Positions 1 to 12,563 of a stretch of DNA of 64,000 bases are shown one piece after another. This stretch comes from Malachius bipustulatus (lineage: Eukaryota; Arthropoda; Insecta; Coleoptera; Melyridae). The DNA lies in the NCBI GenBank assembly GCA_910589415.1, contig OU342630.1, positions 89,462,186-89,526,185 on the forward strand, given 5' to 3'. A program made the translations under genes and the position numbers. Each line of letters begins with the position of its first letter. The stretch's first letter is position 1. The notes below the pieces were generated by a model. That model saw nothing but the letters and a program-made list of their open reading frames with translations. It was not told the DNA's origin and did no database searches.

Positions 1-2
1 TT

Positions 3-283
3 GATCCCACCTTAACAAGACCGGGCAGAAGTACACGTCGAGCCGCAGAGGCTCATCCGTATCAGGTTCAGCTTGTTAACATCCCATACCACCCTATGTC
101 AGACTTCTTTTATGTATAGAGCCGCATAACTTTGGAATAGCATTCCAAAGGGCGTGTTTCCTGACGAATACAACCTGCAACGATTCAAAGCCAACATGAA
201 TCGATATCTCGGCTCATGCACCGCTCCCAGAGCGTCATAGGGATTTCTCTGCAGTGCGTGTACATTTTCAATAAAAAAAAAAC
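3..283 (+). mobile_element. 3' end of a non-LTR retrotransposon (RT ORF C-terminus plus poly-A)
   Basis: The conceptual translation gives the typical C-terminal tail of Jockey/CR1-like reverse-transcriptase ORFs: a segment reading LWNSIP followed by FPDEYNLQRFKANMNRYLG, ending at a stop at 238-240. It begins in frame 3 and is broken by a stop near 115 and a shift to the frame starting at 118, where a TAA replaces a codon just before LWNSIP. A short 3' UTR ends in AATAAAAAAAAAA at about 270-283, as expected for a target-primed 3' end. The copy is dead and 5' truncated by the window edge. The clade is not resolved. Confidence 0.7.
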
Positions 284-1654
284 AATGTTGCTATTTCTTC
301 AGTCTTCAGAGTAATCAATAATTCCGGTATTGAGAGACCAAATAAAGCTGTAACTTATGGTTGGAAGAGAGTCGTACTAAGTGAAGTACCTACCTATGCT
401 CTACGTCGAAAATGTCATGCTGCATTTTTTGGGAATGAAATTTCTACTTCAAAAACAATTCCAACAGAGTTGCACATCGATGAAATTCTGCCGAAGATCG
501 TCAAGTAGGTACTAATCCAAATACTAAGCCAAATGAAAATCCGCTACCAGAAAAGAAACCAAAAAATAAAATTTCGGGAGCATCGTCGATCACAAACATA
601 TATTACACATATTTAGATACACATAAAATAGGTACTACAATCGTATTCAGAAGAAGAACCTCTTTCAATAAAGTGTCAAGTCGTACGCCACTGACATCTG
701 CCTTGCCCTCACGTTTATTTCCCGCAGCTCTCTGGACGGCAAAAAAAGGTATCTTCCCATTACGCACTGAGCTACAGAATCATTTTATGCGAATTGTGAT
801 GATGCTGCGGTGTCGCGGCTGGTGCTGGTGTTTTACATGCCTAGGAAACGCAACGGCGTCTAGTCTGGCTGAACTCGTGCTGATTTGCGATGCTGATGTC
901 TGCATCTATGACGGTATTCGCGCTCTTGAGATCTTCTACGGCGTGCTGCTTGCGTAATCTCTTAAATTGGGCCCTTCTTAGTAAAAATGAGAATCTTGAT
1001 CAAGCCATCCAAAGAAGTGGGCGAACTCCTTGAAATAAATCAATCAGTGAATTCAGAACCATATATTAAGAACATGGTGTGAACTCTCGAAAGTGAATGA
1101 TGTCGTAACAGCCTTTTAACGCGCTTTTTACGTGAAAACTTAAATAAAATGTACTACTCATATACTCATAAACTACACCTTCCAGTCCTTTCGAGAATTT
1201 TACGATCAATAAATATAATAATAATATTAAGATAATTTTAAAATGAGTAATAAACAGGTATGAGCAATAAATGGTAACAAGCAATAGCGGAAATAAATTT
1301 AATAACAGCATTGATGAAATATCGTAAAAGAGAGGATACCAGCCATCTTGATCTCACCGATAATCGACCCACATTAGATTCTAACAATCAAAGCAGTAAT
1401 CATGAAGAAATAATTATACATACCTACTGAATGAACGGCGAAGTTTTTTTGAGTAGGCCAAGAGCGTCGCCCAGTTCCAGTAGATAGCGATCTTCACAGA
1501 GCGGAGAGAGAAGAAAAGAAGAGAATTGAGGTTACGTTTCTTGTAACTTTTCGAGTTGTACCACTTCTAATTGCTTGCTACTGTAATTTTCGTTAAAGAA
1601 ACGTTGGAAACACAAAAAAAACGGCAGGATTATGCAAAACTATAATAATTCAAA
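284..1654. other. Spacer with no supported gene
   Basis: No convincing gene. A block at about 290-510 reads open in one + frame (VTYGWKRVVLSEVPTYALR and onward), but I cannot assign a family. A 94-codon + ORF at 673-957 starts at a non-ATG codon and has no recognisable motif. The 650-960 segment is more GC-rich than its flanks, which may mark a degenerate transposon remnant. Confidence 0.4.
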
Positions 1655-1844
1655 TATCGTGTGATCCACAAAATTTTTCATCAACTAGTGCATTGGAAGA
1701 GAGAGATAGCTATTGCAGTCATGTCTGAGCTCATTGCACCTTGTCACACCTACCAATAGTTTGCATTTTATCTGACAGACTGGCAGACATGCTTCATTTT
1801 TTCCAAGGCACTAGTTGATGAAAAATTTTGTGGATCACACGATA
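1655..1844. mobile_element. MITE with 30+ bp terminal inverted repeats
   Basis: The left end TATCGTGTGATCCACAAAAT is mirrored by ATTTTGTGGATCACACGATA at the right end, giving a 190 bp non-autonomous element with no ORF. The inverted match continues inward through the TTTCATCAACTAGTGC segment. Related partial copies lie at about 46190-46284 and 52571-52655, so this is a family rather than a chance palindrome. The transposase class cannot be told from the ends. Confidence 0.8.
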
Positions 1845-2801
1845 ACAACAAGGAAAAACTATTTTTTTTTCATTATCAAAGTATACTCTTTGATTATTTT
1901 TGTTATTTTGATAACTGTTGTTCTTCTGATACCTAATTTTAATTCTAAATACTAGTTGTTATTTTGAATGAAAAAACAATAAACTTACATTTTTTACGTT
2001 TTTTACATTTTTGACCCCCTTTTGCTCATGTAAATTACTTGAATTTTTTATCTGTAAAAAACATGTAAATTACTCCGTGTAACTTACTCTGCCAACCCTG
2101 CTAATTTCTAATTCTAAGCTAAATTTCTCAAGAAGTGCGCCGGCATAAGAAAGAAGTGTGTGTAAAAGTTCAACAACTGATCATCTCTAAGAAACTACGA
2201 AGTTATAGATGAAATACTTTTTATATTTCACTTTTAAATGCACGCACCCTGTATCTTTAAAAGACAGACGCCTAAGCGAAAAATGACATGAGGATGTCAC
2301 AAAATGAGTCTCATCATTTTGGGCCTTACATTCTGTGCCTAAGAACCTACTTTTTCACAATAATATTAGAGTAGTATTAGAGTAAAATATACTTGCAGGA
2401 TAGGCATCTTTGGTTTTATCAACTTACTTCTAAGCAGAACAATTGTATTTTATAGTATTTTATTTCAACAAAAATCGAGAGAAAGTATGAGCACTGCTAT
2501 AATGGGTTGTAAGTACCTATACTAAGACCACAAATTCTTGTTTTATGGTTGCTCTCTACTGATCGCTCGATTTCAACATATTTTACGTTTCAAACTGACC
2601 TGAATTTTTCTTTCAGGTCTTAATTAGTAGTATCTACGAAAGATAATCCTGCGTCTTTGATATAGTTTTTGACTGAAATGGTAGAAAAAAAAAGTAGATA
2701 GGACATGTGTCTATAAGCATCGTGGAATGAGGCAACAGCAACTTGTGACTAATTAGGCTGTGGCCTATCTGAGCCACTAATTTTGTTTATGTTTACTAGA
2801 A
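1845..2801. other. Spacer, low-complexity AT-rich
   Basis: No gene, RNA or clear inverted repeat was found. A CACCCTGTAT terminus-like motif at about 2247 is a solitary remnant of the foldback-type repeats found elsewhere in the window. Confidence 0.4.
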
Positions 2802-2810
2802 TATAAAAAA
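2802..2810 (+). promoter_or_regulatory. TATA-like box upstream of ectodomain exon 1
   Basis: TATAAAAAA lies 58 bp upstream of the ATG at 2868, a plausible position for a core promoter with a short 5' UTR. In such AT-rich DNA a chance match is easy, so this only supports, weakly, that the exon carries its own promoter. Confidence 0.3.
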
Positions 2811-2867
2811 TCAATTTTGGTTTTCAATCAAATAACTGAATGTAGCTTATTGTTACTCCAAGACAAG

Positions 2868-3396
2868 ATGAACTCTGAAATATTTATCTTGACTATAATG
2901 ATTGTCATTCAGGAGAAATATAGTGAAGTAATGATAAATCCCGTCAATGAAACATATTACGAGTATTACGACGAAGCTGAGAATTGCACTCTAATGACAA
3001 TGATCAAGCCGGTAATTAGAAAATGTTGCCCCTCTCATCAAGCCTACATCAAGAGAAAATGTCGAGACAGTGATGAAGAATTGGATTTGCTTCCTGATAT
3101 CTATAATGGTGTAAATCTGACAGATTTATCCATTGATAATTGGGAAATTATTTATAATAAAACCTGTTCTGTGGGTACCATTACAATATTACACCCAGAA
3201 TGGGTAGAAAATGACTTGTACTATATTCAAGAAAATGGATCGTTATATTTGCCATTCTGGGGAGGAAAGGATAACAGTATGACGCTATCATATGATATGT
3301 ACTGCATTGAAAATTTTATAGGAAAGAATGAAACTACACTAAGAGTGCTTTGTTGCAACGATCTGACTGAGGAACCAAACAGTAATACATCGAAGG
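2868..3396 (+). CDS. Methuselah-like GPCR ectodomain, array exon 1 (first coding exon, eight-cysteine type)
   Basis: Encodes an N-terminal hydrophobic stretch (residues 1-15, probable signal peptide) and a Mth ectodomain. The family core is clear: IRKCC at residues 50-54, a third Cys at 65, YYIQENGS at 118-125, MYC at 144-146 and the closing LCC at 161-163. Eight cysteines remain; the N-terminal Cys and the Cys just before IRKCC are missing relative to exons 3-5. NXS/T sites suggest a glycosylated extracellular domain. The ATG at 2868 is chosen over an upstream TTG because it directly precedes the signal peptide. The frame runs to AAG G|GTAAGT, so the exon ends in phase 1 at 3396. No 7TM exon follows before exon 2. 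Reading through the donor gives only one Lys codon and a stop. In the family this domain is the ligand-binding part of a class B-like receptor; ligand and partner exons are unknown here. Confidence 0.78.
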
Positions 3397-4398
3397 GTAA
3401 GTAAGTTATTCATTAATGTTTATTTATGAGATTTTTTAGAATAAATTAAAGGTACGTTAGGCTGGTATCATACTGATATGGACTAATAGTCTTATATTGG
3501 TAGGTGTTTTTAATTCATTTTGGCCTTTTTAGTGTATAATATGCACAATCATAATTACGTGTTAAAGCTCTATATAACATGCAAATTCGAACGAACAACT
3601 AAATTTAAATCCACACCATTTATTTGTTGGTTTCTGTCATTCCATGAAATTTTTAGATCACTTAATATCATATCGTGCACAAGAAAAAGCCCCAAATAAT
3701 ATTATCTCTACAAATACACCGATACAACATCCTGTCTTAACTATCTTATTTAAAGCGTGTTATGGAAATCATCTTTAGATGGTCTCCTATGACCTATGAT
3801 GAGCCCACCTAGCCTCGTCTAATCATCTCTTCGGCTTAAGTCGCTTCAAAGAGTTGAATTTTCATTGTTGTGCGATTCCAAGATTTAATAAAAACTGAAT
3901 GGATTGTGCGCCTATGGTGAAAATGTTCTGGAGTTAAAATTCTGATCTCCGCGGGCAGTGACTTATCCGAGGACCCGTTCATGCGAGAATTTTAAAAGTT
4001 TGCAGCTGACGTTTGTAACACGTTAGTAGTTAAAACACGAACATAAATAAATACATGCACCAAAGCTGCATCTGGAAGCAAATTAATCTGATATTCGCAT
4101 TGCGCGAAATCGCGTTGCCTTGTCAGATTATTACCAAAAAATATAAGTGAGCTGCATAATTCTGCGGCATCGACTTGCAGTAAATTTTGAGTTCTTGTGG
4201 AATATTTTATTGCCTTGATTGTTAATAAAATTCGTATTAATTCAGACGCGTATTCATCTGAGCACGAACGGGAACGATGAAAGGCGATGCCGAACGAGCA
4301 TTCGTATGTAGGCGTGTTACCGAGACGCGGCAAACTGCATGTGGCTGTGCGACGCACGACCCAAGGCAGTTCCAAATGTCATCCGATGGAAATGGTGA
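3397..4398. other. Putative start of intron/spacer after exon 1
   Basis: Begins with a GTAAGT donor. AATAAA at 3442-3447 could polyadenylate an unspliced transcript. No 7TM-coding stretch is seen. ORFs on both strands at 3992-4459 overlap one another and resemble no family I know. Confidence 0.4.
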
Positions 4399-5436
4399 TA
4401 TACAGAGTGGTCCAGTTTTTTATGCGTTAAATGCAGGGAACAACAGATACCTAATCTAAAAATAATATGAGTTTGCTTAATGAACTATATTCGGAAAATG
4501 CTTTGTTAAGAAAATACCGGGTGCTGAAGTTTTGAGAAAAAAATAGTATTTTTGAAATATTATGAAAATTGGTTGATTAGGATAATTTGAATCAATCTAC
4601 AGTAGTTGTTCCAATTGAAGTACATAATGCGATACTGCCAATGAAAGATTATTTAATCCAGTGGTGGAGATCTGGGTGTGTCGTTACCTTTTTTTTTTTC
4701 AAATAATTTCTAAGTCACTAACTTTAATGCAAATATGACATTTATTTTATGGTAGATACTTACCTCGTGTTGCTTAGAGGAGGAGCGTCATCCTACGTTT
4801 TTGTCGCAGGCGGCTTCGCACATGTTGTCACACTCGAGGAGTCGTTCTGACATTTTACTCGATAATTCTTTATTGACACATAATATCTTTCATATTATAT
4901 TAATTATAGAACACATTTTTCATCAAACTATTTCATCTTACAATTAGTTTCGATCAAAAAATCAGGCCTCATAATTTTAAATTTGATAAAACTTGAAAAC
5001 TTGAATGCGAATTACATTCAGTAAATAAACATAGCCTCCTCAGGTGTTACATCACACATGCGCAATAGCATACCATGTTAGGTGTATCGGGCCCAAAAAT
5101 AACATATTTGCATTAGAAGGCAGTGGAGGAGAAACTATTTTAAAAACGGCAACGACATACCCATCAGATCTCCGACACTGAATTAAATGATTTTTGATTA
5201 GGAGTACCAGATCGTGTACTCCAATTAGCACAATTCTGTGCAAAACTTCAAATTGTCGTAATCAATCAATTATTTTATATATTTCCAAAATATTAATTTT
5301 TTCTTAAACCTTTAACACCCTGTATTTTCTTAACGAAGAATTTCGCGAATACAGTTCATAAAGCAAAATCATATTATTTTTCGATTATCTGTTGTTCCTT
5401 GAATCTAATGTATTAAAAACTAGACCACCCTATATA
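4399..5436. mobile_element. Foldback element, about 1.04 kb
   Basis: The left end TATACAGAGTGGTCCAGTTT is matched inverted by AAACTAGACCACCCTATATA at the right end. The inverted similarity continues through ACAACAGATACCTAATCTA versus its mirror near 5388-5410. A second layer of arms surrounds TAAGAAAATACCGGGTG against CACCCTGTATTTTCTTAACG. No transposase ORF. Non-autonomous foldback type. Confidence 0.7.
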
Positions 5437-6833
5437 GGCAAGCCCTAAGGCCAATAACAGTGGTATCAGACTTAAGATAACGGTTTAAATTCTTTCAATT
5501 TTAAGGCGAGAGGTTTTTTCCCTAAATGATAAAAGGGATTTTCCCTATACGCCAATCCAAAACACCTTTTTGTTTTAGGGGACAAAAACTTGCTACATTT
5601 CCTGGTTGCGAAATTTGCGTAGAATTTGGTAGGTATGATGATACGATGAGAAGGAGCGTTCTGTGAAAAATGTCTGTTTATAGTCCAGTCATTGTCATAT
5701 TAAGTATACGTCCCAATAATCCGAAATGCTCTCATTGAATGGCTTAGAAAATCTTTTGTTAGGGTGTATTCACAGCTTTCAGTAAACGGAAATTTCAGTT
5801 GAGTTCATTTTTGATTGACCTATTGAATAAGTAGTATCCTAAAAGGACTGACCAATACTGACATGCAGTTTTGAAGTATGTATTAGATCTGCTTGAACCA
5901 ATAATATTTTGTGCCCTTTTCTGATACTATTTCTGATGCCCCAGTAACCCCCACGGGTGTTCACTTTGTTAGTATTTTGTCCTATTTCCAAAACAAATTA
6001 TACCAACGATCACCAGGAAAGTTGTTCTTAAAAGAATTTGGTCGTTTGGTAGCATCCATGATAGCCCGAGTGTAGAAGGAATCTCTCGCACCCAAAAATA
6101 ACCACGCTAAACATCCCTAATAGTGGGAGTATATTATGTATTCAAGAGCACTCTTTCGGAAAATAGTTAATTTTGTCTTTTTTTTCTTTTTTTCTTCTCG
6201 AAAATGCGGCCAAAGGACTCAATAATGGGAAATTATGGCCTAAAATTTGAAAAATATGGAATGCCATATTTTGGGATGCGATTTACGGCATTCGAACGGC
6301 TATCGGAAAACTAAAAAAGGATCCCGACCTATTTAGCATAGTTTCTCTGTATAGAAATGAGGACCTACAAATAGCCCATTTTCATATTTATGAGTTACGT
6401 TGAACTTACCATTTTTTGAAGAATGGTTTCGCTCTAAATGGTATCCCATGACGTAAAATCTAAAGAACCGATAAGTTAGCTCGGTTCAAGGAAATGACTA
6501 AAATCGTTTTGAGTTAAAAGAGTAAAAAGATAAAATTAAAACTGTTCGATGTCTAAGGGTAAATTCGGAATATTTCCTAATTTTTTTTTTTTTGGCTACC
6601 TACTTTGAAAGTACGCTTACCTACGATTGGTATCGGTATCTGACATTTATATTGTTGGAAGTTGCTAATTCAATTAGAGAGAAATATAAATTTTCATGCT
6701 TCAAGGTTTTGACAGCATACAATAAGCTTGTTAAAAAATAATTAAATTAAATTAAAGGAAATAAAAACTCCCGATGATCGCCAAAGCTATATGAGAGAAA
6801 TGCGGGTAATCGAAGGGATCTTTTTTAACCCGG
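5437..6833. other. Spacer without recognised content
   Basis: AT-rich sequence with homopolymer T runs near 6180 and 6580. No open frame with a recognisable motif and no long inverted repeat was noticed. Confidence 0.35.
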
Positions 6834-7061
6834 GAGTGGTCGTTAGGTGAGCATTTAGCTCACCATTGTCTTTAAACTGTAATAATTATTCTTTTACTTG
6901 AACTCGTACAATCTTGTCGATTTTTATAGCTTAGTTTATAGCCTTAAGAAGAAACATAGAAAGGATTTTGTAACGAAAATCTGGTAAATTTATTTTTTAT
7001 GCGGACGCTTCATTCACCGCAGTTGCAGCTACGCGAGCTAAACGCTCATTAGCGACCACTC
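6834..7061. repeat. Short inverted repeat (MITE-like)
   Basis: GAGTGGTCGTTAGGTGAGC followed by ATTTAGCTC is mirrored by GAGCTAAACGCTCATTAGCG and ACCACTC at the right end. A further copy of one end (GAGCGAAACGCTCGCTAGCG, then ACCACT) lies at about 7724-7749. No ORF is present. Confidence 0.6.
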
Positions 7062-7300
7062 GTGTCACTCAACTGCTCTTATGTTTAGGTCTGCTAGCCA
7101 TATGCAAGGGTTGCTGTAATTTCTTTATCTGAAGTCATTTGTTGTTTTTATGGTATGTGGTACCTATTAGCTTAGTTAAAAATCGAATCAGTTTGTGTTA
7201 TTTAATGTAAAAAAATCCTATAGTTATATACCAAAAAAATTTATATTGGAAAGTTAACATTATTCCTCCTTATTTTAAAATACCTACAACAAATATTGCT

Positions 7301-7683
7301 AATACAGGATGTTCGGTGATCGAAAAGCCGAAATAAAATTTCATATTATACAAAACCACATCATGAGCATAAAAAAGAATAACTTTGTCCTGATCGGGCT
7401 TCATTCAGGAAATATTTCCAAAAATGTAAAACTAAATCATCTGTAAATATTTTATGTTTTTGAGTACATAGACAGCCAAATTAAAATTTCATCAAAACTT
7501 TAATTAAAATTTAAATTTTTATTTGTTTTATTAAAAAATAATAACATTTTCCAGGTAGGCTTTGTTTAGGAAATACTCAGCCAAAAAAAAAAGACAACGC
7601 CTGACCTGGAAATTCTTTTTTATGCTTCTAATGCGGTTTTTTAAATTTAATTTTAGATGTCCGATCACCAAACACCCTGTATT
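7301..7683. mobile_element. Foldback/MITE, about 380 bp
   Basis: AATACAGGATGTTCGGTGAT at the left is mirrored by ATCACCAAACACCCTGTATT at the right. The arms continue inward through TTTCATATTATA/AAATTTAATTTTAG-like sequence. Belongs to the ACAGG(G/A)TG-ended class common in this window. Confidence 0.65.
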
Positions 7684-8251
7684 GTAATTCAATATTGCAC
7701 ATTTGCTTGTTGATTTTACATGTGAGCGAAACGCTCGCTAGCGACCACTTATGTTACAATTCACCTAGCGTCCAATGCCGGGCTAATAGATTTTCGATCT
7801 GTTTTCGAAATGTTTCGCAAAACACATTTTTGGGATAGATTATGTGATTTTTGGGGAATATTTTCCTAATTCTGGGCCACAAGCCACAATTGTGAAGAAT
7901 AGAAACCTGATTTTTGAAAAGAGCGACTATAGAAACATATGGTAATATGTCTTCCCTTATTTTGGTCTCTCTTATTTTTTTTCTCGATCGTTCCACCCCC
8001 GGACTATGAGAGATTTCACAGATGGCTTGACATATAATTTTGCCTTCTGCATGGGAAGTCAGTCATTACTTTTTCAAAAATCCAATTAATTAGCACTTCT
8101 TTTTGTCAAATTCATCTCTCCTTAGTTTAGGTTTTTTGAAGTTACTTGACAAAATATTGGAAATTAGCTTACCGTATGTCATACTTATTAGCCGCAGTTT
8201 GACATATATTATGATTAGATCCTTTTCAGTTTTTTTTTTCATACTTTCCAT

Positions 8252-9112
8252 GTACAGGGTGCGGCGCGAGAACCTTAGGGCATTTTTATATGGAGAAGTC
8301 CTGGGAGTAGAAGTCTGAAAATTTGTACGTGTATAATTTCGGTTTTGACGAGCTGGAATAAAATATTCACAACCCCTCACCATTTCCGGGTATACCGGAA
8401 GTTGCCATCATCTATCTTATTTTAAATGAGACAACCTGTATATTATTACATTTTCAGATTGCCTGAAAAAATGTAATAAAAATGGTCTTTATAGTTCAAA
8501 ATTGGAATGAGTGGTTTATGAGTTATAAACAAATGAAAATCGCAATTTTCTATTTTCAAAGCAGCTTAGGTCGAAAACAGGTCAAGATATTGGAAAACGG
8601 CTTACATGTCACTATCTTAACTTTTCACGTAGTATCCTATGGTGCTGATGAAATTTGTATACAAAGTGATGAAAAATCAGCGATTAAAAAAAAAAATAAT
8701 AAAAAATATTTTTTGTAGGTACTCCAGCGTAGTATACAAAAAGTTATGATAGGGACATGTAACCCGTTTTCCGATATCTTGACCCATTTTCAAGCTAAGC
8801 TGCTTTGAAAATGGAAAATTGCAATTTTCATTTGTTTAGAACTCATTAACTGGTCGTTACAAATTTGAACTCTAAACATCATTTTTATTACTGTTTTTCA
8901 GGCAATCTGAAAATGTAATAATATACAGGGTGTACCATTTAAAAAAAGAAAAGTATGGCAACTTCCGGTATAACCGGAAGTGGTGTGGGGTTGTGAATAT
9001 TTTAGTTCAGCTCGTCAAAATTGAAATTATACACGTACAAATTTTTAGACTTCTACTCCCAGGACTTCTCCATATAAAAATGCCCTAAGGTTCTCGCGCC
9101 TCACCCTGTATA
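8252..9112. mobile_element. Foldback element with long arms, about 860 bp
   Basis: The left arm (GTACAGGGTG, then CGCGAGAACCTTAGGGCATT) and the right arm (AATGCCCTAAGGTTCTCGCG, then CTCACCCTGTATA) are near-perfect inverse copies for well over 100 bp. Further inward come a mirrored ACCGGAAGTTGCCA/TGGCAACTTCCGGT block and an inner mirrored core built on TGAGTTATAAACAAATGAAA. The open frames inside (8090-8383, 8103-8318, 8482-8718) simply read through the arms and are not genes. Confidence 0.8.
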
Positions 9113-9440
9113 GTTTTCGGCATTGAAAAAGTTAAAAAGTAAAGAGTATCTTACCCTATTGTATAAAAAGACAAAAATAAGATTAAAGCTTCAATAATAA
9201 ATGGGAAAGTGGTGGCAAATAAAAGTTATTAACCCTCATATTAGGTACTTGACGTTAATTTAATTTGCTCCCATAAAAAATGCCAGTCACAGGGGGGATA
9301 CGTATGAATGGCGTTACAAATACGTTACAATAAATGAAATAGCTTGTCAACTCTCACCACCCTAAATGATTTTGGGTTGGTCTTAGCAGTTTTGTCTTGC
9401 GAATAAAATACAATGTTACGTTAATTTTAGCTCGCCACGT

Positions 9441-9485
9441 GATATATTCCAGCCACTCTATTGTTTTCTGTTTCAAAGCACAGTG
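9441..9485 (+). promoter_or_regulatory. Candidate core promoter of ectodomain exon 2
   Basis: A TATA-like GATATATT at 9441-9448 is followed about 35 bp later by GCACAGTGTT, which resembles an arthropod initiator, and then by the ATG at 9522. Spacing is acceptable but the motifs are degenerate. Confidence 0.3.
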
Positions 9486-9521
9486 TTAATGAGAGTGTTG
9501 CATGAGTGTTGTGTGTAAAAA

Positions 9522-10101
9522 ATGAGGCTGCTCCTACTTTTGCTAATCTTTCGTGCCTGGAAAATCAATGAAGCTCAGAAATATGAAGTTAATTGGAATA
9601 TGACAACTGAATCAGAGCTTACTACTGATGTCAATTTGATGGACTTGTTACCTGACACAGACGATATTCCTTCCCAATTTTGCAATTTCCATAGAGTCAA
9701 ACAATGCTTAAGAAAATGCTGTCAGGAGGAAAGCTCGATTTTTTTTGGTTTTAATCGTACTGTCTGCAGACATAATCAGATGAAACTTATATTTAACATA
9801 TACGAAGAAGATTTATTCAGAAAAAAAATGAATAAGGAAGACTTCAACTGGGTGTACGGTAAAGATTGCAAGACACCTCTGAGATTGTTCATAAATCCAA
9901 AGGAGATGGATTCAGCTGAATTTTATATTCAAAAAAATGGATCTGCATTTATTCCGACATATTTTGAATTTCCGAGATACGTTAATAAATTTTGTATTGA
10001 CAATGTCTTCTACGAGAATAGATTCACTGGCCTAAGTTTGATGCTTTGTTTAGGAGATGAAGACATCGTTGACGAGGATAATTTGTACAATTTTAAATAT
10101 G
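9522..10101 (+). CDS. Methuselah-like GPCR ectodomain, array exon 2 (eight-cysteine type)
   Basis: A strong signal peptide (residues 1-12, poly-Leu) is followed by a Mth ectodomain: Cys54, Cys62, LRKCC at 63-67, Cys82, Cys116, FYIQKNGS at 134-141, KFCID at 156-160 and MLC at 174-176. Eight cysteines are present; the N-terminal Cys and the first Cys of the CxC pair seen in exons 3-5 are absent, and the spacing between the third and fourth family cysteines is two residues longer. The frame reaches TAT G|GTAAGC at 10101, a phase-1 donor. A second GTAAGT at 10119 would be phase 0 and is less likely. No membrane-spanning exon is seen before exon 3. Retention of the intron would add eight residues and stop at 10127. 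The domain is extracellular in known Mth receptors; the ligand is unknown. Confidence 0.82.
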
Positions 10102-10601
10102 GTAAGCTACTTTATCTGGTAAGTTAAAAAATATAGAACTGAATTTTATGCACAATAATAACTTTTCCTTATTCTTATCGACGGTACGTAAGTAGGTAAA
10201 GAATATCTACGGAACGCCTGCCCTATGTAATTAGCGCAAGTTCAAATAATTTGAGAAGTTTTTCAGTTGCGTAAGTAATTGCAAAGATGCAGATGTTTCA
10301 AGGCATTAAACACACTTTCTTGACTTATTCCCTAACAATTAACGGATAGCCGGCAGAAATAAATTATGCAAAAATAATTTGCAAATGAGAGACGATTTAA
10401 ATTTACCACTATTTATCTCTTAGTGAGCTATTCGTCGTATTTTGGTAAAAACATATGTGTGCTATTAATACGATCCTAGAAATTAACACAATATTTACAA
10501 TATGTCTAAATAATCCATTCTTGATCGCCGATCATGGCTAATGAATAAATAATCATAAGTGTAAAAGTTATTTGGAGGTTACCTATATGTATAGGTATCT
10601 A
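10102..10601. other. Intron/spacer after exon 2
   Basis: Starts with GTAAGC. AT-rich, no open frame with a recognised motif and no 7TM-like stretch. Confidence 0.35.
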
Positions 10602-11452
10602 ACTACAGGTTAATCAGTTAAGGGTATGAAGCTGCTATATCTCGGAAACTATTTATCCTAGAGCCACAAAATAAAAATTTTCCAGACACAAGAAGCAATG
10701 AGAAGTTCAATGAAAATAGTTTCAAGATGGCAGGAAATACCGGAAGTTGCGACACATACCTACTTCGTTATTTTAAGAGGATCATCCTGTGTATTATTAA
10801 ATTTTTAATTGTCTGAAAAAAACGAATATAGGTGGTTTTGACACTTAAATTAAATTAAGTAGTTTGTGAGATATAAACAAGTCAAAATAGCAATTTTTCA
10901 TTTTCAAAACAGTGTACATACATCGGAAGCGGCTTCAAATATCAAAAAACGGTTTACATGTCCCTATCTTATTTTTTTATGTTGTATCCTGTTACGTAGT
11001 TTAAATTTCGATACAGGGTGAAGAAAATTATCACATTTCCATCACCCTGAACAAAAATTTCAAGTACTCTGTATGGTAACACGTGAAAAGTTACAATAAG
11101 TAGGTACATGTAAGCTGTTTTACAATATCTTGAGCCGTTTTCAATATACACTGTTTTGAAAAAAAAAATTGCTATTTCAATTGTTATAACTCAAATTACT
11201 CAATTTGAACTGCAACTGTCACAACCACCTATATTCGTTTTTCTCAGACACTTTAAAACTTTAATAATATACAGGTGTTCTCGTTAAAATGCCGAAGTAT
11301 GTGTCAAGTACTGGTATTTCCGGAAGCGCAGACATCTTGAAAATAGCTTCATTGAATTTCTCATTGCTATTCATGTCTGGAAAAGTTTTATTTTAAGCTC
11401 TCAACGGTTACTGAGATATGGTCGCTCCATATCAACTGAGCACCCTGTATAT
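10602..11452. mobile_element. Foldback element, about 850 bp
   Basis: The arms start at CTACAGGTTAATCAGTTAAG and end at the mirrored ATCAACTGAGCACCCTGTAT. They share GCTATATCTCGGAAAC versus its inverse, the SNAGACATGAA/GAAGCAATGAGAA-type block, and the GGAAATACCGGAAGT block. The inner core (TATAAACAAGTCAAAATAGC and its mirror) is the one also seen in the elements at 8.25, 19.6 and 49.2 kb. Confidence 0.75.
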
Positions 11453-12563
11453 ATTGTTTCTCTGAAAAAAATCTTCATCCCACTGAAGTCAGGACCATTC
11501 AAGACTGGAAATAGGGCCAATAATTCAGTCAAATTGAATTTTTACTCAGAAAGTTTAGCGGTATTTTTGTTATATTCCATTCTTTATGTGGGTTACTGAA
11601 TCAGAGTCTGAGGTTTGCTAACAAAATTTCGTGATGCAACATTGGAAAAAATTGGGTGAAGGCGAAAAAAAACTCTTCATTTGATGAGTTTTTACTGATA
11701 ACTCGGTAACTCTCATAGCATCTGTATTCAAAATGAAAGGTCATAATATTTTCCTACAAATTTCATTATTTACGATTTTTCCCGACAAACCTTTCAGGCT
11801 CAAGAAAGTATCTGCAGATATTTTTTTCAATTTCTTCTTTGATATTTCTTCTATGAACGCACTGGGGGGCAGTGCACTAAGTTTTTGGAATGCTATTTGG
11901 GTGCCTGGGGTGTAACCTATAGCGTAAGCCGAACCTACCGTGCATTTCATTTGATTTATCTAGAAATCATATTGTCGTTTAGAAGGTCTTAGCTGAGGTT
12001 ATTTGAATGTGACGGGTCTTGATACAGGTTTGAGTTGTTAGATTGTCAGTAACGGGGCTTGTTCATCTGAAAAATTATCAAGTTTGTGAGAAAACAACTA
12101 CTTGTGATCTTATCTCACGAAGAGATGAATGATAAAGAAAAATGATAAAAAAAGTTCTTTGCTTCCATCAGAGAGCATCCTGGAAGGATTCCTTTGCGCT
12201 ATTTCAGGATTTCATTGTTCTTGTTACAGCTGATTGAATTACTTCCAATTAAAAGTCGGGCCTCGGTTATTAAGTAGAATCTTAGCGGATTAGGGCTATA
12301 ATACTTCGACAGCCTCTCCCAATCAGTGTTTATAGTGTAATAAGGATGATGAGGGCGATACTCAAGCTTAGCATGGCGCTATATTACTGACTAAGACTGT
12401 TTCTGGAAAACCTGCTCGTCTTGATAATGACAAGTATAAGATAACTCTAGATTTATTAGAGCCTGGAATATTCCTCCTCCTATCGAATTTGATACAAAAT
12501 TACCTGATTGAGGAAGTGTGTCTCTCCAGTCATAAAATGGAAGCGAAAAGTTCCTATTTTGAC
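11453..12563. other. Spacer, no supported gene
   Basis: Overlapping ORFs on both strands at 11733-11950 and one at 12391-12594 are shadows without motifs. A segment repeating TTCGGGC-like fragments was not resolvable into a known element. Confidence 0.35.

Noticed and set aside
8090..8718. Overlapping ORFs on both strands
   Set aside because: Confined to the arms and core of the foldback at 8252-9112.
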